Shown piece after piece: positions 15,735 to 25,062 of a stretch of 64,000 bases of DNA. The translations under genes were made by a program, and so were the position numbers. The notes below the pieces were generated by a model. That model was not told the origin of the DNA. It saw nothing but the letters and a program-made list of their open reading frames with translations, and did not search any database. Source of the DNA: Flavobacterium tibetense (GTDB lineage: Bacteria > Bacteroidota > Bacteroidia > Flavobacteriales > Flavobacteriaceae); the NCBI RefSeq assembly GCF_003293845.1, contig NZ_QLST01000004.1:1-64000 (forward strand). Direction: 5' to 3'. Numbering within the stretch: position 1 is the first letter of the stretch; every line of letters starts with the position of its first letter.

Positions 15735-16064
15735 ATGATAAAAGTATCAGACACAGCAAGTAAAAAAATCATCAGCATGATGCAAGAAGATGGTTTTGAT
15801 GCTGCCCAAGATTACGTTCGAGTAGGCGTAAAGAGTGGTGGCTGCTCCGGTTTGTCTTATGATTTAAAGTTTGACAATACCATAGGAGAAAACGATAAAG
15901 TATTTGAAGATAATAATGTAAAAATTGCCGTAGAGAAAAAGAGTTTTCTTTATTTGGCCGGAACTATATTAGAATTTTCAGGTGGTTTAAACGGAAAAGG
16001 ATTTGTTTTTAACAATCCAAATGCACAAAGAACGTGTGGATGTGGAGAGAGTTTCTCGCTGTAA
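15735..16064 (+). CDS. sufA: A-type iron-sulfur carrier protein (SufA/IscA/HesB family)
   Basis: It delivers or scaffolds Fe-S clusters in the cytosol. The 109-residue chain has the three conserved cysteines, one in GGCSGLSY and two in CGCGES near the C-terminus. The ATG at 15735 is chosen because it follows the promoter at normal distance and gives the usual N-terminus (MIKVSDTA); a longer in-frame start at 15663 lies upstream of the promoter. It is the first gene of the suf cluster and is separated from sufB by an inserted four-helix-bundle gene. Confidence 0.94.
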   Translation: MIKVSDTASKKIISMMQEDGFDAAQDYVRVGVKSGGCSGLSYDLKFDNTIGENDKVFEDNNVKIAVEKKSFLYLAGTILEFSGGLNGKGFVFNNPNAQRTCGCGESFSL

Positions 16065-16065
16065 A

Positions 16066-16129
16066 CGAATCAAAAAAATTCAAAGAATCAAAAAAATCCA
16101 AAAAAGGTATTATTAAAAAAATCTAAAAA
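16066..16129 (+). repeat. A-rich word repeat before the S23-type gene
   Basis: AATCAAAAAAATTCAAAG, AATCAAAAAAATCC and AAAAAAATCTAAAAAA follow one another. The last word is the inverted counterpart of TTTTTTAGATTTTTTAGA after the gene at 16534-16559, so the gene is framed by an inverted repeat. Confidence 0.6.
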
Positions 16130-16519
16130 ATGGCAAAGTACAATTCATTTGAAGAAATGGAGGTTTATCAAAAAGCGCTTCAATTTGGAGTTAAAGTTTA
16201 CAAACTAACATTAACAAATGAAAAAATTGCTAAAGATTATGGATTAAAAGACCAATTGCAAAGAGCGGCTTTATCTATTTCTAATAATATTGCCGAAGGA
16301 TTTGAAAGAGAGACTAAAAAAGAGTTAATTAGATTTTTATATTTTTCAAAAGGTTCTGCAGGCGAATGTAGAAATATGTTTAATTTTTTACAATTACTTG
16401 AATATATTAACGAAGAAAATTTCTATAATCACAGAAATGATGTTTTAGAAATTTCAAAACAATTAGGAAATTATATTAAATATTTAAAAAACCTGGAAAA
16501 GCAAAATAAAAAGTCGTAA
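16130..16519 (+). CDS. Four-helix-bundle protein (S23/IVS type)
   Basis: The 129-residue protein belongs to the family first seen in 23S rRNA intervening sequences (four helix bundle protein, TIGR02436 type). Recognisable blocks are FEEMEVYQKAL, the helix LKDQLQRAALSISNNIAEGFER, and FLYFSKGSAGECRNM. The molecular role of the family is not known. Here it sits between sufA and sufB on the same strand and is framed by inverted A/T word repeats, which suggests late insertion into the operon. It probably has no direct part in Fe-S assembly. Confidence 0.88.
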   Translation: MAKYNSFEEMEVYQKALQFGVKVYKLTLTNEKIAKDYGLKDQLQRAALSISNNIAEGFERETKKELIRFLYFSKGSAGECRNMFNFLQLLEYINEENFYNHRNDVLEISKQLGNYIKYLKNLEKQNKKS

Positions 16520-16533
16520 CGATATATTTTTGG

Positions 16534-16559
16534 TTTTTTAGATTTTTTAGATTTTTTAA
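16534..16559 (+). repeat. T-rich word repeat after the S23-type gene
   Basis: TTTTTTAGA is repeated twice and followed by TTTTTT, the inverse of AAAAAAATCTAAAAAA before the gene at 16113-16129. A hairpin across the inserted gene is possible in the transcript. Confidence 0.55.
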
Positions 16560-16568
16560 ATAAAACAT

Positions 16569-18017
16569 ATGAGCAAATACACTGAAGACGACTTAAAAGT
16601 CGAATTAGAAAATAAAGAATACGAATACGGATTTTATACCGAATTGGACTCGGAAACGTTTCCTATTGGGTTAAATGAAGACATTGTTCGTGCGATTTCA
16701 AAGAAAAAAGAAGAGCCCGAATGGATGACTGAATGGCGTTTGGAAGCTTTTCGTGCTTGGTTAGAAATGATTGAGCCAGAATGGGCAAACGTGCGTTATG
16801 AAAAGCCTGATTTTCAAGCGATTTCCTATTATTCGGCACCTAAAAAAGCCGATCCGAATAAAAAATTAGAAGACGTTGACCCAGAACTTTTGGCGATGTA
16901 CAAAAAGTTAGGAATTTCGGTTGATGAACAAAAGAAAATGAATAACGTAGCGATTGATATCGTGGTAGATTCGGTTTCTGTAGCAACGACTTTTAAGAAA
17001 ACATTAAACGAAAAAGGTATTATTTTCTGTTCTATTTCTGAAGCGATTAAAGAACATCCAGAGTTGGTTCGTAAATATTTAGGAACAATCGTTCCACAGA
17101 AAGATAATTTCTATGCCGCTTTAAATTCAGCGGTTTTTTCTGATGGAAGTTTCTGTTATATTCCAAAAGGCGTTCGTTGTCCAATGGAATTATCAACCTA
17201 TTTCCGTATCAATCAAGGTGGAACAGGTCAGTTTGAAAGAACGTTACTAATTGCTGATGAAGGAAGTTACGTTTCGTATTTAGAAGGTTGTACGGCTCCA
17301 AGTCGTGATGAAAATCAATTGCACGCTGCCGTTGTTGAACTAATCGCATTGGAAAATGCAGAAATCAAATATTCAACTGTTCAAAACTGGTATCCTGGAA
17401 ACAAAGAAGGAAAAGGTGGTGTTTACAACTTCGTAACCAAAAGAGGTTTGTGTGAGAAAAACGCAAAAATTTCTTGGACACAAGTTGAAACAGGTTCGGC
17501 TATTACATGGAAATACCCATCAGTTGTTTTGAAAGGCGATAATTCAATTGGCGAATTTTACTCCATTGCGGTTACCAACAATTATCAGCAAGCTGATACA
17601 GGAACTAAGATGATTCACTTGGGTAAAAATTCTAAATCAACCATTATTTCCAAAGGAATTTCAGCAGGAAAATCACAAAACAGTTATAGAGGATTAGTGC
17701 AAATAGGAGCAAGAGCAGAAAACGCTCGTAACTTCTCACAATGTGATTCTCTTTTAATGGGAAATAATTGTGGCGCACACACGTTTCCTTATATCGAAAG
17801 TAAAAATGCTTCGGCAAAAATCGAACACGAAGCAACTACTTCAAAAATTGGAGAAGATCAAGTGTTCTATTGCAACCAACGCGGCATCCCAACCGAAAAA
17901 GCAATTGCCTTAATCGTAAACGGTTTCAGTAAAGAAGTATTGAACAAATTACCAATGGAATTTGCAGTAGAAGCTCAGAAGTTGTTGGAAATTTCGTTAG
18001 AAGGTTCAGTAGGATAA
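16569..18017 (+). CDS. sufB: Fe-S cluster scaffold subunit SufB
   Basis: SufB is the core scaffold of the SufBC2D complex, on which new Fe-S clusters are built in the cytosol. The 482-residue chain shows the family blocks [50 protein letters not shown], and near the C-terminus [22 protein letters not shown]. The cysteine in EGCTAP and that in SQCDSLLMG are conserved in the family. sufC follows after 37 bases. Confidence 0.97.
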   Translation: MSKYTEDDLKVELENKEYEYGFYTELDSETFPIGLNEDIVRAISKKKEEPEWMTEWRLEAFRAWLEMIEPEWANVRYEKPDFQAISYYSAPKKADPNKKLEDVDPELLAMYKKLGISVDEQKKMNNVAIDIVVDSVSVATTFKKTLNEKGIIFCSISEAIKEHPELVRKYLGTIVPQKDNFYAALNSAVFSDGSFCYIPKGVRCPMELSTYFRINQGGTGQFERTLLIADEGSYVSYLEGCTAPSRDENQLHAAVVELIALENAEIKYSTVQNWYPGNKEGKGGVYNFVTKRGLCEKNAKISWTQVETGSAITWKYPSVVLKGDNSIGEFYSIAVTNNYQQADTGTKMIHLGKNSKSTIISKGISAGKSQNSYRGLVQIGARAENARNFSQCDSLLMGNNCGAHTFPYIESKNASAKIEHEATTSKIGEDQVFYCNQRGIPTEKAIALIVNGFSKEVLNKLPMEFAVEAQKLLEISLEGSVG

Positions 18018-18054
18018 TCATTTTTAAAATTAGAATAAATAACACATTTACAAA

Positions 18055-18804
18055 ATGTTACAGATAAAAAACTTACACGCTTCGGTAGAAGACAAAGACA
18101 TATTAAAAGGAATCAACCTTGAAATTAAAGCAGGAGAAGTTCATGCGATTATGGGGCCAAACGGTGCTGGAAAATCAACCTTATCTTCTATTATTGCTGG
18201 AAACGAAAATTACGAAGTTTCTCAAGGAGAAATCTTTTTAGATGGAGAAGAAATTTCAGAATTAGCTCCAGAAGAAAGAGCGCACAAGGGTGTTTTCTTA
18301 TCGTTTCAATATCCAGTGGAAATTCCAGGAGTTTCGGTAACGAATTTCATCAAAACGGCAATTAACGAAAGCAGAAAAGCCAACGGAAAAGAGGAAATGC
18401 CAGCTAACGAAATGTTGAAGTTAATCCGTGAAAAATCGGAATTATTGGAAATGGACAGAAAATTCTTGTCGCGTTCGTTAAACGAAGGTTTTTCAGGTGG
18501 TGAGAAGAAACGTAATGAAATCTTCCAAATGGCAATGTTAGAACCAAAAATCGCAATTCTGGACGAAACTGATTCAGGTTTGGATATCGATGCTTTACGA
18601 ATTGTTGCCAACGGTGTAAACAAATTGAAAAACGAAAACAACGCGGTGTTAGTCATTACGCACTACCAACGTTTGTTAGAATATATCGTTCCAGATTACG
18701 TTCACGTATTAATGGACGGAAAAATCGTAAAAACAGGAGGAGCAGATTTAGCTTTAGAGTTAGAAGAAAAAGGTTACGATTGGATTAAAAACGAGTTGGT
18801 TTAA
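18055..18804 (+). CDS. sufC: Suf ATPase SufC
   Basis: SufC is the ABC-type ATPase of SufBC2D that drives scaffold rearrangement. The 249-residue protein has Walker [10 protein letters not shown] (about 36-44), Q-loop FLSFQYP, the SufC-type signature [13 protein letters not shown], Walker [13 protein letters not shown] and the switch His in VITHYQRLL. Unlike ABC transporters it has no membrane partner. It is cotranscribed with sufB and sufD. Confidence 0.97.
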   Translation: MLQIKNLHASVEDKDILKGINLEIKAGEVHAIMGPNGAGKSTLSSIIAGNENYEVSQGEIFLDGEEISELAPEERAHKGVFLSFQYPVEIPGVSVTNFIKTAINESRKANGKEEMPANEMLKLIREKSELLEMDRKFLSRSLNEGFSGGEKKRNEIFQMAMLEPKIAILDETDSGLDIDALRIVANGVNKLKNENNAVLVITHYQRLLEYIVPDYVHVLMDGKIVKTGGADLALELEEKGYDWIKNELV

Positions 18805-18873
18805 CTGTTTGTAGTTTATTGTTTATTGTTCTTGCAACTATAAACTAAAAACCATAAACCATAAACATTAAAT
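18805..18873 (+). repeat. Inverted word repeat between sufC and sufD
   Basis: TAGTTTATTGTTTATTG is followed by AACTATAAACTAAAAACCATAAACCATAAAC. The two halves are roughly inverse and each is reiterated, so the transcript can fold. Similar spacers built from other words separate sufE-sufT and sufT-DUF2480. Confidence 0.5.
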
Positions 18874-20190
18874 ATGGAATTAAAAGATAAAATGATAGCT
18901 TCCTTCATGGCTTTTGAAGAAAAAATCAAAGACAATGAAGATTTGCACGAAGTTCGAAATCACGCCATAAAAAATTTCGAAAACAAAGGTTTCCCTACTA
19001 AAAAAGAGGAAGCTTGGAAATATACATCGTTAAATTCGATTTTAAAAAATGATTTTTCGGTTTTCCCAAAGAAAGAAAATACGATAGAATTTAAAGATGT
19101 AAAAAAGTATTTCTTACATGAAATTGACACGTACAAAGTAGTTTTCATTGACGGAATTTTCAGTTCGTTTTTGTCTTCAACTACGCATGATGGTCTAGAT
19201 GTTTGCTTGATGTCTTCGGCATTAACAAAACCGAAATACAAAATGGTAATTGATACCTATTTTAATCAAATTGCCAATAAAGAAGAAAGTTTAACTTCTC
19301 TAAATACTGCATTTTCGTTGGAAGGTGCTTATATCAACATTCCAAAAAGTAAAGTGGTTGAAAAACCAATCGAAATCATCTATTTTTCAACTGGAAATGA
19401 AGCGGCTTTAATGGTGCAACCTCGAAATTTGGTCATTGTTGGAGAAAACGCTCACGTGCAAATCGTAGAACGTCATCAGAGTTTAAATAGCAATCCCGTT
19501 TTAACGAATTCGGTTACCGAAATTTTCGCTCAGAAACGCGCGATTGTAGATTATTACAAAGTACAAAACGATGTGCAAACCGCTAATTTGATTGACAATA
19601 CATACATTGCCCAAAAGCAAGAGAGTAGAGTAGCAGTGCATACGTTTTCTTTTGGTGGAAACATCACAAGAAATAACTTGAATTTCTATCATCAAGGTGA
19701 AAGAATTGATTCAACGTTAAAAGGAATTACCATTATTGGCGATAAACAACACGTAGATCATTATACTTTGGTACAACACGCAACACCAAATTGCGAAAGC
19801 CACCAAAACTATAAAACGATTTTACACGATAGTTCCACCGGAGTTTTCAATGGAAAAATCTATGTAGAAAAAGAAGCTCAAAAAACCGATGCTTTCCAAC
19901 AAAATAACAACATTTTAATTGGCGATAAAGCCACTATCAACGCAAAACCACAATTGGAAATCTTTGCCGATGATGTAAAATGTTCGCACGGTTGTACGAT
20001 TGGACAATTAGATGAAAGCGCTATGTTCTACATGCAACAACGCGGAATTCCGAAAAAAGAAGCGAAAGCCTTGTTGATGTATGCCTTTACAAGCGAAGTA
20101 ACAAACAGTGTAAAGATTCCTGAATTAAAAGCAAAAATCGCAAGAATTATTGCTGAAAAATTAGGAGTGAATATGGGATTTGATTTGTAG
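18874..20190 (+). CDS. sufD: Fe-S scaffold subunit SufD
   Basis: SufD pairs with SufB in the SufBC2D scaffold and is linked to iron uptake into the cluster. The 438-residue chain has the N-terminal helical part (NFENKGFPTKKEEAWKYTSL), then the right-handed beta-helix. The conserved end reads DDVKCSHGCTIGQLDESAMFYMQQRGI, with the family Cys and His residues. A terminator follows, so a first transcript sufA-sufD can end here. Confidence 0.96.
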   Translation: MELKDKMIASFMAFEEKIKDNEDLHEVRNHAIKNFENKGFPTKKEEAWKYTSLNSILKNDFSVFPKKENTIEFKDVKKYFLHEIDTYKVVFIDGIFSSFLSSTTHDGLDVCLMSSALTKPKYKMVIDTYFNQIANKEESLTSLNTAFSLEGAYINIPKSKVVEKPIEIIYFSTGNEAALMVQPRNLVIVGENAHVQIVERHQSLNSNPVLTNSVTEIFAQKRAIVDYYKVQNDVQTANLIDNTYIAQKQESRVAVHTFSFGGNITRNNLNFYHQGERIDSTLKGITIIGDKQHVDHYTLVQHATPNCESHQNYKTILHDSSTGVFNGKIYVEKEAQKTDAFQQNNNILIGDKATINAKPQLEIFADDVKCSHGCTIGQLDESAMFYMQQRGIPKKEAKALLMYAFTSEVTNSVKIPELKAKIARIIAEKLGVNMGFDL

Positions 20191-20221
20191 CATCAAACCA
20201 CAAATACACCAAGTAATACAC

Positions 20222-20258
20222 AAAGAGCGCAAGGTTTTCTACTTTGCGCTCTTTTTTA
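20222..20258 (+). terminator. Terminator after sufD
   Basis: AAAGAGCGCAA and TTTGCGCTCTT pair over 10-11 bases, followed by a run of T. It lies 32 bases after the sufD stop. Confidence 0.82.
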
Positions 20259-20331
20259 TATTATAAGACTGATTTGATTGTTTCTGTTCAATCAACTAAG
20301 AATTTCCTTATCTTTATTCAAATTTTAATTT

Positions 20332-21333
20332 ATGGAAAAATCCCATTTTTCAGAAATACTACTTCAAAAACTCCATCAAAAAGAGTTTTTAAACGAAAAT
20401 GACTTGGAGGAAATTGTGATTTATCAAAAGAAAGGCATTTTTTCGTTGCGAAGCGAATTACTTTTGATGATTTACTTTTCGGTAATCCTATTTACTTCTG
20501 GAATTGGAGTAATTGTGTATAACAACATCGATTCTATTGGGCATTTAGCAATTCTATCGGCTAATTTTATTTTGATGTTGGTTTGCTTTTATTTTAGTTT
20601 TAAAAAAGCAAAAGGTTATGCCAATGATGAGGTCGTATTTGAAAATCCGTTGTATGATTATTTGGTTTTAACCGGAAGTTTGTTGGCTTGTATTTTTTTG
20701 GGTTACATCAATTTTCAATACCAAATTTTTGACGAATCGTATGCTTATGTTTCTTTGATTTCGGCTTTGCTTTGCTTTTTTGTTGCGTATTATTTTGATA
20801 ATCGAATTGTGCTTTCTCTTGCTATTACTAGTTTGGCAGCATTCATTGGAATTTCTATATCACCAAAAAGTATATTTCAAAATGAAATCTATTCTAGTTT
20901 ACAATTAACGTATTCTGGATTGGTTTTAGGAATTGGTTTGCTAGTTTGGATGGAACACAGTTTAAAAACCAAAATCAAAGCACATTTTCACTTTGTTTAT
21001 GCTACGTTTGCTTTGCACTTGTTGGGCGTTTGTATTATGGCTGGTTTACTTTCGGAACATTGGTTTGTTTTTATTCCAATTTTAATTGGATTTGTCTATT
21101 TTTTCTACAAATTTAGTTATCGTGTTTTAGCTACGTCACTTTTTGCATTTATGCTGTTGTATGGTTATTTTGGCGTGAATATTTTGATTGGTAAATTCCT
21201 GTTCTATATTGATTTTGGATTTTTTCATCAATTAGTAATTATGGTTTCTCCATTTTATGTAATAGCCAGTATTTATTTCTTTATCCGATTAGTGAAACAA
21301 TTTAATGCCGAAAAGAATGCAAGCGTACAATAA
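20332..21333 (+). CDS. DUF2157-like integral membrane protein
   Basis: The 333-residue protein has a short soluble N-terminus (about 1-45, HQKEFLNENDLEEIVIYQKKGI) and then about nine hydrophobic segments. The layout resembles DUF2157 membrane proteins. No catalytic motif is visible. The next gene overlaps its end by 17-29 bases and encodes a similar membrane protein, so the two are translationally coupled and probably form a complex. Both lie between sufD and sufS without an evident link to Fe-S assembly. Confidence 0.75.
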   Translation: MEKSHFSEILLQKLHQKEFLNENDLEEIVIYQKKGIFSLRSELLLMIYFSVILFTSGIGVIVYNNIDSIGHLAILSANFILMLVCFYFSFKKAKGYANDEVVFENPLYDYLVLTGSLLACIFLGYINFQYQIFDESYAYVSLISALLCFFVAYYFDNRIVLSLAITSLAAFIGISISPKSIFQNEIYSSLQLTYSGLVLGIGLLVWMEHSLKTKIKAHFHFVYATFALHLLGVCIMAGLLSEHWFVFIPILIGFVYFFYKFSYRVLATSLFAFMLLYGYFGVNILIGKFLFYIDFGFFHQLVIMVSPFYVIASIYFFIRLVKQFNAEKNASVQ

Positions 21334-22474
21334 ATCCGAATTAGAAAACTATTTTTTGGCCGAAGAAGCGAAAAAATTATTCCAAAAGAAATTTCTTTCT
21401 AAAGCGCAATTACAAATAGTAAGTGCTCAATTAGCCCAATTGAAATCCAATTCCAATATTTTCTTTCGAATCGGGTTTTTTCTATTGGGAAACTTTCTGC
21501 TTTCATCTGTAATTAGTGCTATTTCGGTGATTTTACTTCAGTTAATTACAGAGCAATATCAAATCATGTTCTTTTTTTACGCTATTGTGGCTTACATTGG
21601 ATTGGAAGTTTTGGTAAGAATGAAATTTTTCCGACACGGATTAGATGATGCTTTCTTGCTTTCCGCCCAAATATCACTTTTAATTGGCATTGGCATTCTT
21701 ACGGAAGCTTTTTTGCCGGTTTTAATAACAATGTTGGTTCTAGGCGTATTTTTTGCTATTCGATTCATCAATACCATTTCGGCTTTATTGGCTTTTATAG
21801 GTTTGGTTGGCATTTTTTTCAATGTAATTGTTGAACATGATGTTATGCCCAAGTTTTATCTGTCGTTTGTTGGATTACTACTTGCGATTATAGTTTACTT
21901 TTTTGTAGTTCATTTAAGTAAAAACCAAAATTATTATCCGTATTTTAAAACTTTTGATACCCTTCGAGTAGCCAGTTTGCTTTTAGGTTATTTGTCGATG
22001 AATTATTTAGTAGTTCGTGAGTTATCTGAATCTTTAATGAATTTAACCATTACCAATACTTCCGATGTTCCGTTCGCAATTGTTTTTTATGTGCTCACGT
22101 TTTTAATTCCGTTGCTTTATTTCTTTTTGGGAATCAAGTGGAAAGACAAATTAGTTTTATATTCAGGATTATTAACGCTGGCATTTGGATTTTACTCCAT
22201 TCGCCATTATTACTATTTCTTCCCAATAGAATACGTAATGGTCATCAGCGGAATTTTACTTTTTGGATTAGCGTATTTGATTATCCAACAATTAAAAAAC
22301 AAAACAGAAGGCGTAACTTTCCAACCCGATAGAGATTCCGACAATTCGTTGTTGTTAAACACGCAAGCCGTTTTATCATTAGCTAATGCAACTACTCCAG
22401 CGCCAACACAATCCAACCCAATGGAATTTGGCGGCGGCGGTTTTAGTGGAGGTGGAGCGGGAGAGCAATTTTAA
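21317..22474 (+). CDS. Membrane protein with Gly-rich C-terminal tail
   Basis: From the ATG at 21317 (an alternative ATG is at 21305) the protein has 385 residues, an N-terminal soluble part like that of its neighbour (AEEAKKLFQKKFLSKAQLQIV) and about ten membrane segments. It ends with a soluble tail that closes in FGGGGFSGGGAGEQF. The shared N-terminal layout with the 20332-21333 product suggests an old gene duplication. Glycine-rich ends like this occur in other bacterial membrane proteins such as the TPM/YgcG type, but the function here is unknown. Confidence 0.72.
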   Translation: MQAYNKSELENYFLAEEAKKLFQKKFLSKAQLQIVSAQLAQLKSNSNIFFRIGFFLLGNFLLSSVISAISVILLQLITEQYQIMFFFYAIVAYIGLEVLVRMKFFRHGLDDAFLLSAQISLLIGIGILTEAFLPVLITMLVLGVFFAIRFINTISALLAFIGLVGIFFNVIVEHDVMPKFYLSFVGLLLAIIVYFFVVHLSKNQNYYPYFKTFDTLRVASLLLGYLSMNYLVVRELSESLMNLTITNTSDVPFAIVFYVLTFLIPLLYFFLGIKWKDKLVLYSGLLTLAFGFYSIRHYYYFFPIEYVMVISGILLFGLAYLIIQQLKNKTEGVTFQPDRDSDNSLLLNTQAVLSLANATTPAPTQSNPMEFGGGGFSGGGAGEQF

Positions 22475-22519
22475 TTCGATTTTAACCTTTATTTATTCCA
22501 ATTATAAACAATCAAATCG

Positions 22520-22527
22520 TAAATTTG
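22520..22527 (+). promoter_or_regulatory. -7 box TAAATTTG before sufS
   Basis: Exact TAnnTTTG match 12 bases before the ATG at 22540. It overlaps the upstream TTG codon at 22525, which argues against that codon as the sufS start. Confidence 0.55.
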
Positions 22528-22539
22528 TCCTCAAATAGA

Positions 22540-23760
22540 ATGAAAATGTTTGATGTTCAAAAAGTAAGAGCTGATTTTCCCATTTTATCGCAAAAAGTAA
22601 ATGGTAAACCCTTGGTGTATTTTGATAACGGAGCTACTTCGCAAAAACCGCAAGTGGTTATCGATGCTATTTCTAAATATTATAGCGAAATCAACGCCAA
22701 TATTCATCGCGGTGTTCACACGTTGAGTCAACTGGCTACAGTTGCATATGAAACTTCACGAAACACGATTCAAGATCACTTAAACGCCAAACACAATCAC
22801 GAAATCATTTTTACTTCAGGAACTACTTTCGGAATTAATTTGGTAGCAAATGGTTTTTCAAGTTTGCTAAAAGCAGGCGATGAGGTGATGGTTTCGGCTT
22901 TGGAACATCACAGCAACATTGTGCCTTGGCAATTTTTATGTGAAAAAACAGGAGCGAAGTTGGTCGTAATTCCAATGAATGAAAAAGGAGAATTAGTAAT
23001 TTCAGCATTCGACAACTTACTTTCCGAAAAAACTAAAATCGTAACCGTAAATCACATTTCAAACGCCTTAGGAACGGTTAACCCAATTGAATACATCATC
23101 AAAAAAGCACATGGAGTAGGAGCGGCCGTTTTAATTGACGGAGCACAAGCAACACCACATTTACGTCCAGATGTACAAGCATTGGATTGTGATTTTTATG
23201 TGTTTTCAGGACATAAAGTTTGCGGACCAACAGGCGTTGGAATTTTATATGGAAAAGAAGAATGGTTGCGAAAATTACCACCGTATCAAGGCGGAGGCGA
23301 AATGATTGCTGAAGTTACTTTCGAAAAAACTACTTATGCTGATTTACCGCATAAATTTGAAGCCGGAACGCCTAATATTTCTGGTGGAATTGTTCTTGGA
23401 ACCGCAATTGATTATATGAATTCGATAGGTTTTGATAATATTGCCACTTACGAACACGAATTATTAGTCTACGGAACTAAAAGATTACAAGAAATCGAAG
23501 GTGTAACGATTTACGGAACTACAGAAAACAAAACTTCAGTAATTTCGTTTAATATTGAAGGGATTCATCCGTATGACATTGGCACAATTATAGATAAGTT
23601 AGGTATAGCGGTTAGAACTGGTCATCATTGTGCCCAACCTATCATGAATTTTTTCAATATTCCAGGAACGATAAGAGCGAGTTTTGCGTTTTATAATACC
23701 AAAGAAGAAATTGATATCTTTGTAGAAGCGGTTAAAAAAGCACAAATGATGTTATCTTAA
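22540..23760 (+). CDS. sufS: Cysteine desulfurase SufS
   Basis: SufS takes sulfur from cysteine with pyridoxal phosphate and passes it to SufE. The 406-residue class V aminotransferase-fold protein has the PLP Lys in FYVFSGHKVCGPTGVG and His in ALEHHSNIVPW. The active Cys lies in RTGHHCAQP, inside the short loop typical of group II (SufS) enzymes. The ATG at 22540 is chosen because the promoter overlaps an upstream TTG; an ATG at 22546 is equally possible. A lipoprotein gene and sufE follow closely. Confidence 0.95.
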   Translation: MKMFDVQKVRADFPILSQKVNGKPLVYFDNGATSQKPQVVIDAISKYYSEINANIHRGVHTLSQLATVAYETSRNTIQDHLNAKHNHEIIFTSGTTFGINLVANGFSSLLKAGDEVMVSALEHHSNIVPWQFLCEKTGAKLVVIPMNEKGELVISAFDNLLSEKTKIVTVNHISNALGTVNPIEYIIKKAHGVGAAVLIDGAQATPHLRPDVQALDCDFYVFSGHKVCGPTGVGILYGKEEWLRKLPPYQGGGEMIAEVTFEKTTYADLPHKFEAGTPNISGGIVLGTAIDYMNSIGFDNIATYEHELLVYGTKRLQEIEGVTIYGTTENKTSVISFNIEGIHPYDIGTIIDKLGIAVRTGHHCAQPIMNFFNIPGTIRASFAFYNTKEEIDIFVEAVKKAQMMLS

Positions 23761-23763
23761 AAA

Positions 23764-24243
23764 ATGAAAATTATGAAAGCAGTTACTTTATTTATCACAA
23801 GTGTGGTTTTTTTCTTGGGTTGTAATTGCAAAAAAGCAACATCAATGACAAATTACACCATTAATGACCCTATGACAAATTCACAGGAATTACCAATATT
23901 AATTTATGATTCACACACGAGAGGTTTTTATAAATTGATTACAATCGAAAAAGGTAAAATTTCTGTTTTAACAACTAGAGAAGGGCAACCTATCACTAAA
24001 GTATTAAGCGCTTCTGAATTAGAGGAGTTAAAAAGTCTAGTGACTAAGTTGGATTTAAATAAAATTCCAACATTAGAAGCGCCAACCGAAAAGCGTTTTT
24101 ATGATGGTGCACCCATAACAAACTTGGAAGTAATTAAAGCGAATCAAAGCTATAAAACAACTGATTTCGATGGTGGATTTCCGCCGGCTTACATTGAGGA
24201 ATTGGTAAATAAAATTTTAGAAATTGCAGATAAAGTAGAATAA
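23764..24243 (+). CDS. Small lipoprotein of unknown function
   Basis: The 159-residue protein has a lipoprotein signal with Cys in VVFFLGCNCKK. The rest is soluble with no domain recognised; blocks such as LPILIYDSHTRGFYKLITIEK and KRFYDGAPITNLEVIK look like a small beta-rich fold. It starts 4 bases after sufS and ends 2 bases before sufE, so it is translated with both. An envelope lipoprotein between two cytosolic sulfur-transfer genes is unexpected. No role is proposed. Confidence 0.8.
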   Translation: MKIMKAVTLFITSVVFFLGCNCKKATSMTNYTINDPMTNSQELPILIYDSHTRGFYKLITIEKGKISVLTTREGQPITKVLSASELEELKSLVTKLDLNKIPTLEAPTEKRFYDGAPITNLEVIKANQSYKTTDFDGGFPPAYIEELVNKILEIADKVE

Positions 24244-24244
24244 G

Positions 24245-24664
24245 ATGACCATAAAAGCCATACAAGAAGATATTGTAGACGAGTTTTCAATGTTTGACGA
24301 CTGGATGCAACGCTACGAATACATTATTGAATTAGGAAAATCACTTCCTTTGATTGATGAACAATACAAAGTAGACGAAAACATCATCAAAGGTTGCCAA
24401 TCCAAAGTTTGGGTTCACGGTAAAGAACAAGACGGAAAAATCGTTTTTACAGCCGATAGTGATGCGATTTTAACTAAAGGAATTATAGCGATTTTAATTC
24501 GTGCTTTTTCTAACCAATCACCAAAGGATATCTTAGAAGCCAATACGGATTTTATTGACGAAATTGGATTAAAAGAACATTTATCACCAACAAGAGCTAA
24601 TGGGTTGGTTTCAATGATAAAACAAATAAAAATGTATGCTTTAGCCTTTCAAGCAAAGCAATAA
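24245..24664 (+). CDS. sufE: Sulfur acceptor protein SufE
   Basis: SufE accepts persulfide sulfur from SufS and hands it to SufB. The 139-residue protein has the active Cys51 in IIKGCQSKVWV, the same position as in other SufE proteins, and the family block NQSPKDILEANTDF. It is full length. The gene follows the lipoprotein gene after one base. Confidence 0.95.
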   Translation: MTIKAIQEDIVDEFSMFDDWMQRYEYIIELGKSLPLIDEQYKVDENIIKGCQSKVWVHGKEQDGKIVFTADSDAILTKGIIAILIRAFSNQSPKDILEANTDFIDEIGLKEHLSPTRANGLVSMIKQIKMYALAFQAKQ

Positions 24665-24666
24665 TT

Positions 24667-24725
24667 AGTCTCAGTTTGCAGTTTTCTAATTGCTCTGAGA
24701 CTGAAAACTGAGACTGAAAACTTAA
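24667..24725 (+). repeat. Inverted/tandem word repeat between sufE and sufT
   Basis: GTCTCAGTTT near 24669 is the exact inverse of AAACTGAGAC near 24708, and GAGACTGAAAACT is repeated in tandem. The transcript can form a 10-bp stem. The words resemble those at 25063-25141. Confidence 0.65.
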
Positions 24726-24729
24726 TAAT

Positions 24730-25053
24730 ATGGAAGAATTTAACGATACAATCAACTTAGGCGAAAACGTAGTCAAAGTTTTAAAAGGAATTTACGACCC
24801 AGAAATTCCAGTAGATATTTACGAATTAGGTTTAATCTATGACGTGATGATTAATGAAGATAACGATGTGAAAATCTTAATGACATTAACCTCGCCAAAC
24901 TGTCCAGTAGCAGAAACGTTACCAATGGAAGTAGAAGAGAAAGTAAAATCTATTGATGAGGTAAAATCTTGTGAAGTAGAAATTACTTTTGATCCGCCTT
25001 GGAGCAAAGATTTAATGAGCGAAGAAGCAAAATTAGAATTAGGTATGTTGTAA
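24730..25053 (+). CDS. sufT: Fe-S assembly protein SufT (DUF59/MIP18 family)
   Basis: This is a 107-residue protein of the DUF59/PaaD family. It carries YDPEIPVDIYELGLIYDV near the N-terminus, MTLTSPNCPVAETLP with the conserved Cys, and the end VEITFDPPWSKDLMSEEAK. SufT-type proteins take part in Fe-S cluster maturation, and placement behind sufE supports this role. The precise step it serves is not settled for the family. Confidence 0.93.
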   Translation: MEEFNDTINLGENVVKVLKGIYDPEIPVDIYELGLIYDVMINEDNDVKILMTLTSPNCPVAETLPMEVEEKVKSIDEVKSCEVEITFDPPWSKDLMSEEAKLELGML

Positions 25054-25062
25054 AATAGTTAG

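Noticed and set aside
22525..22540. TTG at 22525 as the sufS start
   Set aside because: It overlaps the TAAATTTG -7 box, so it would not be on the mRNA.
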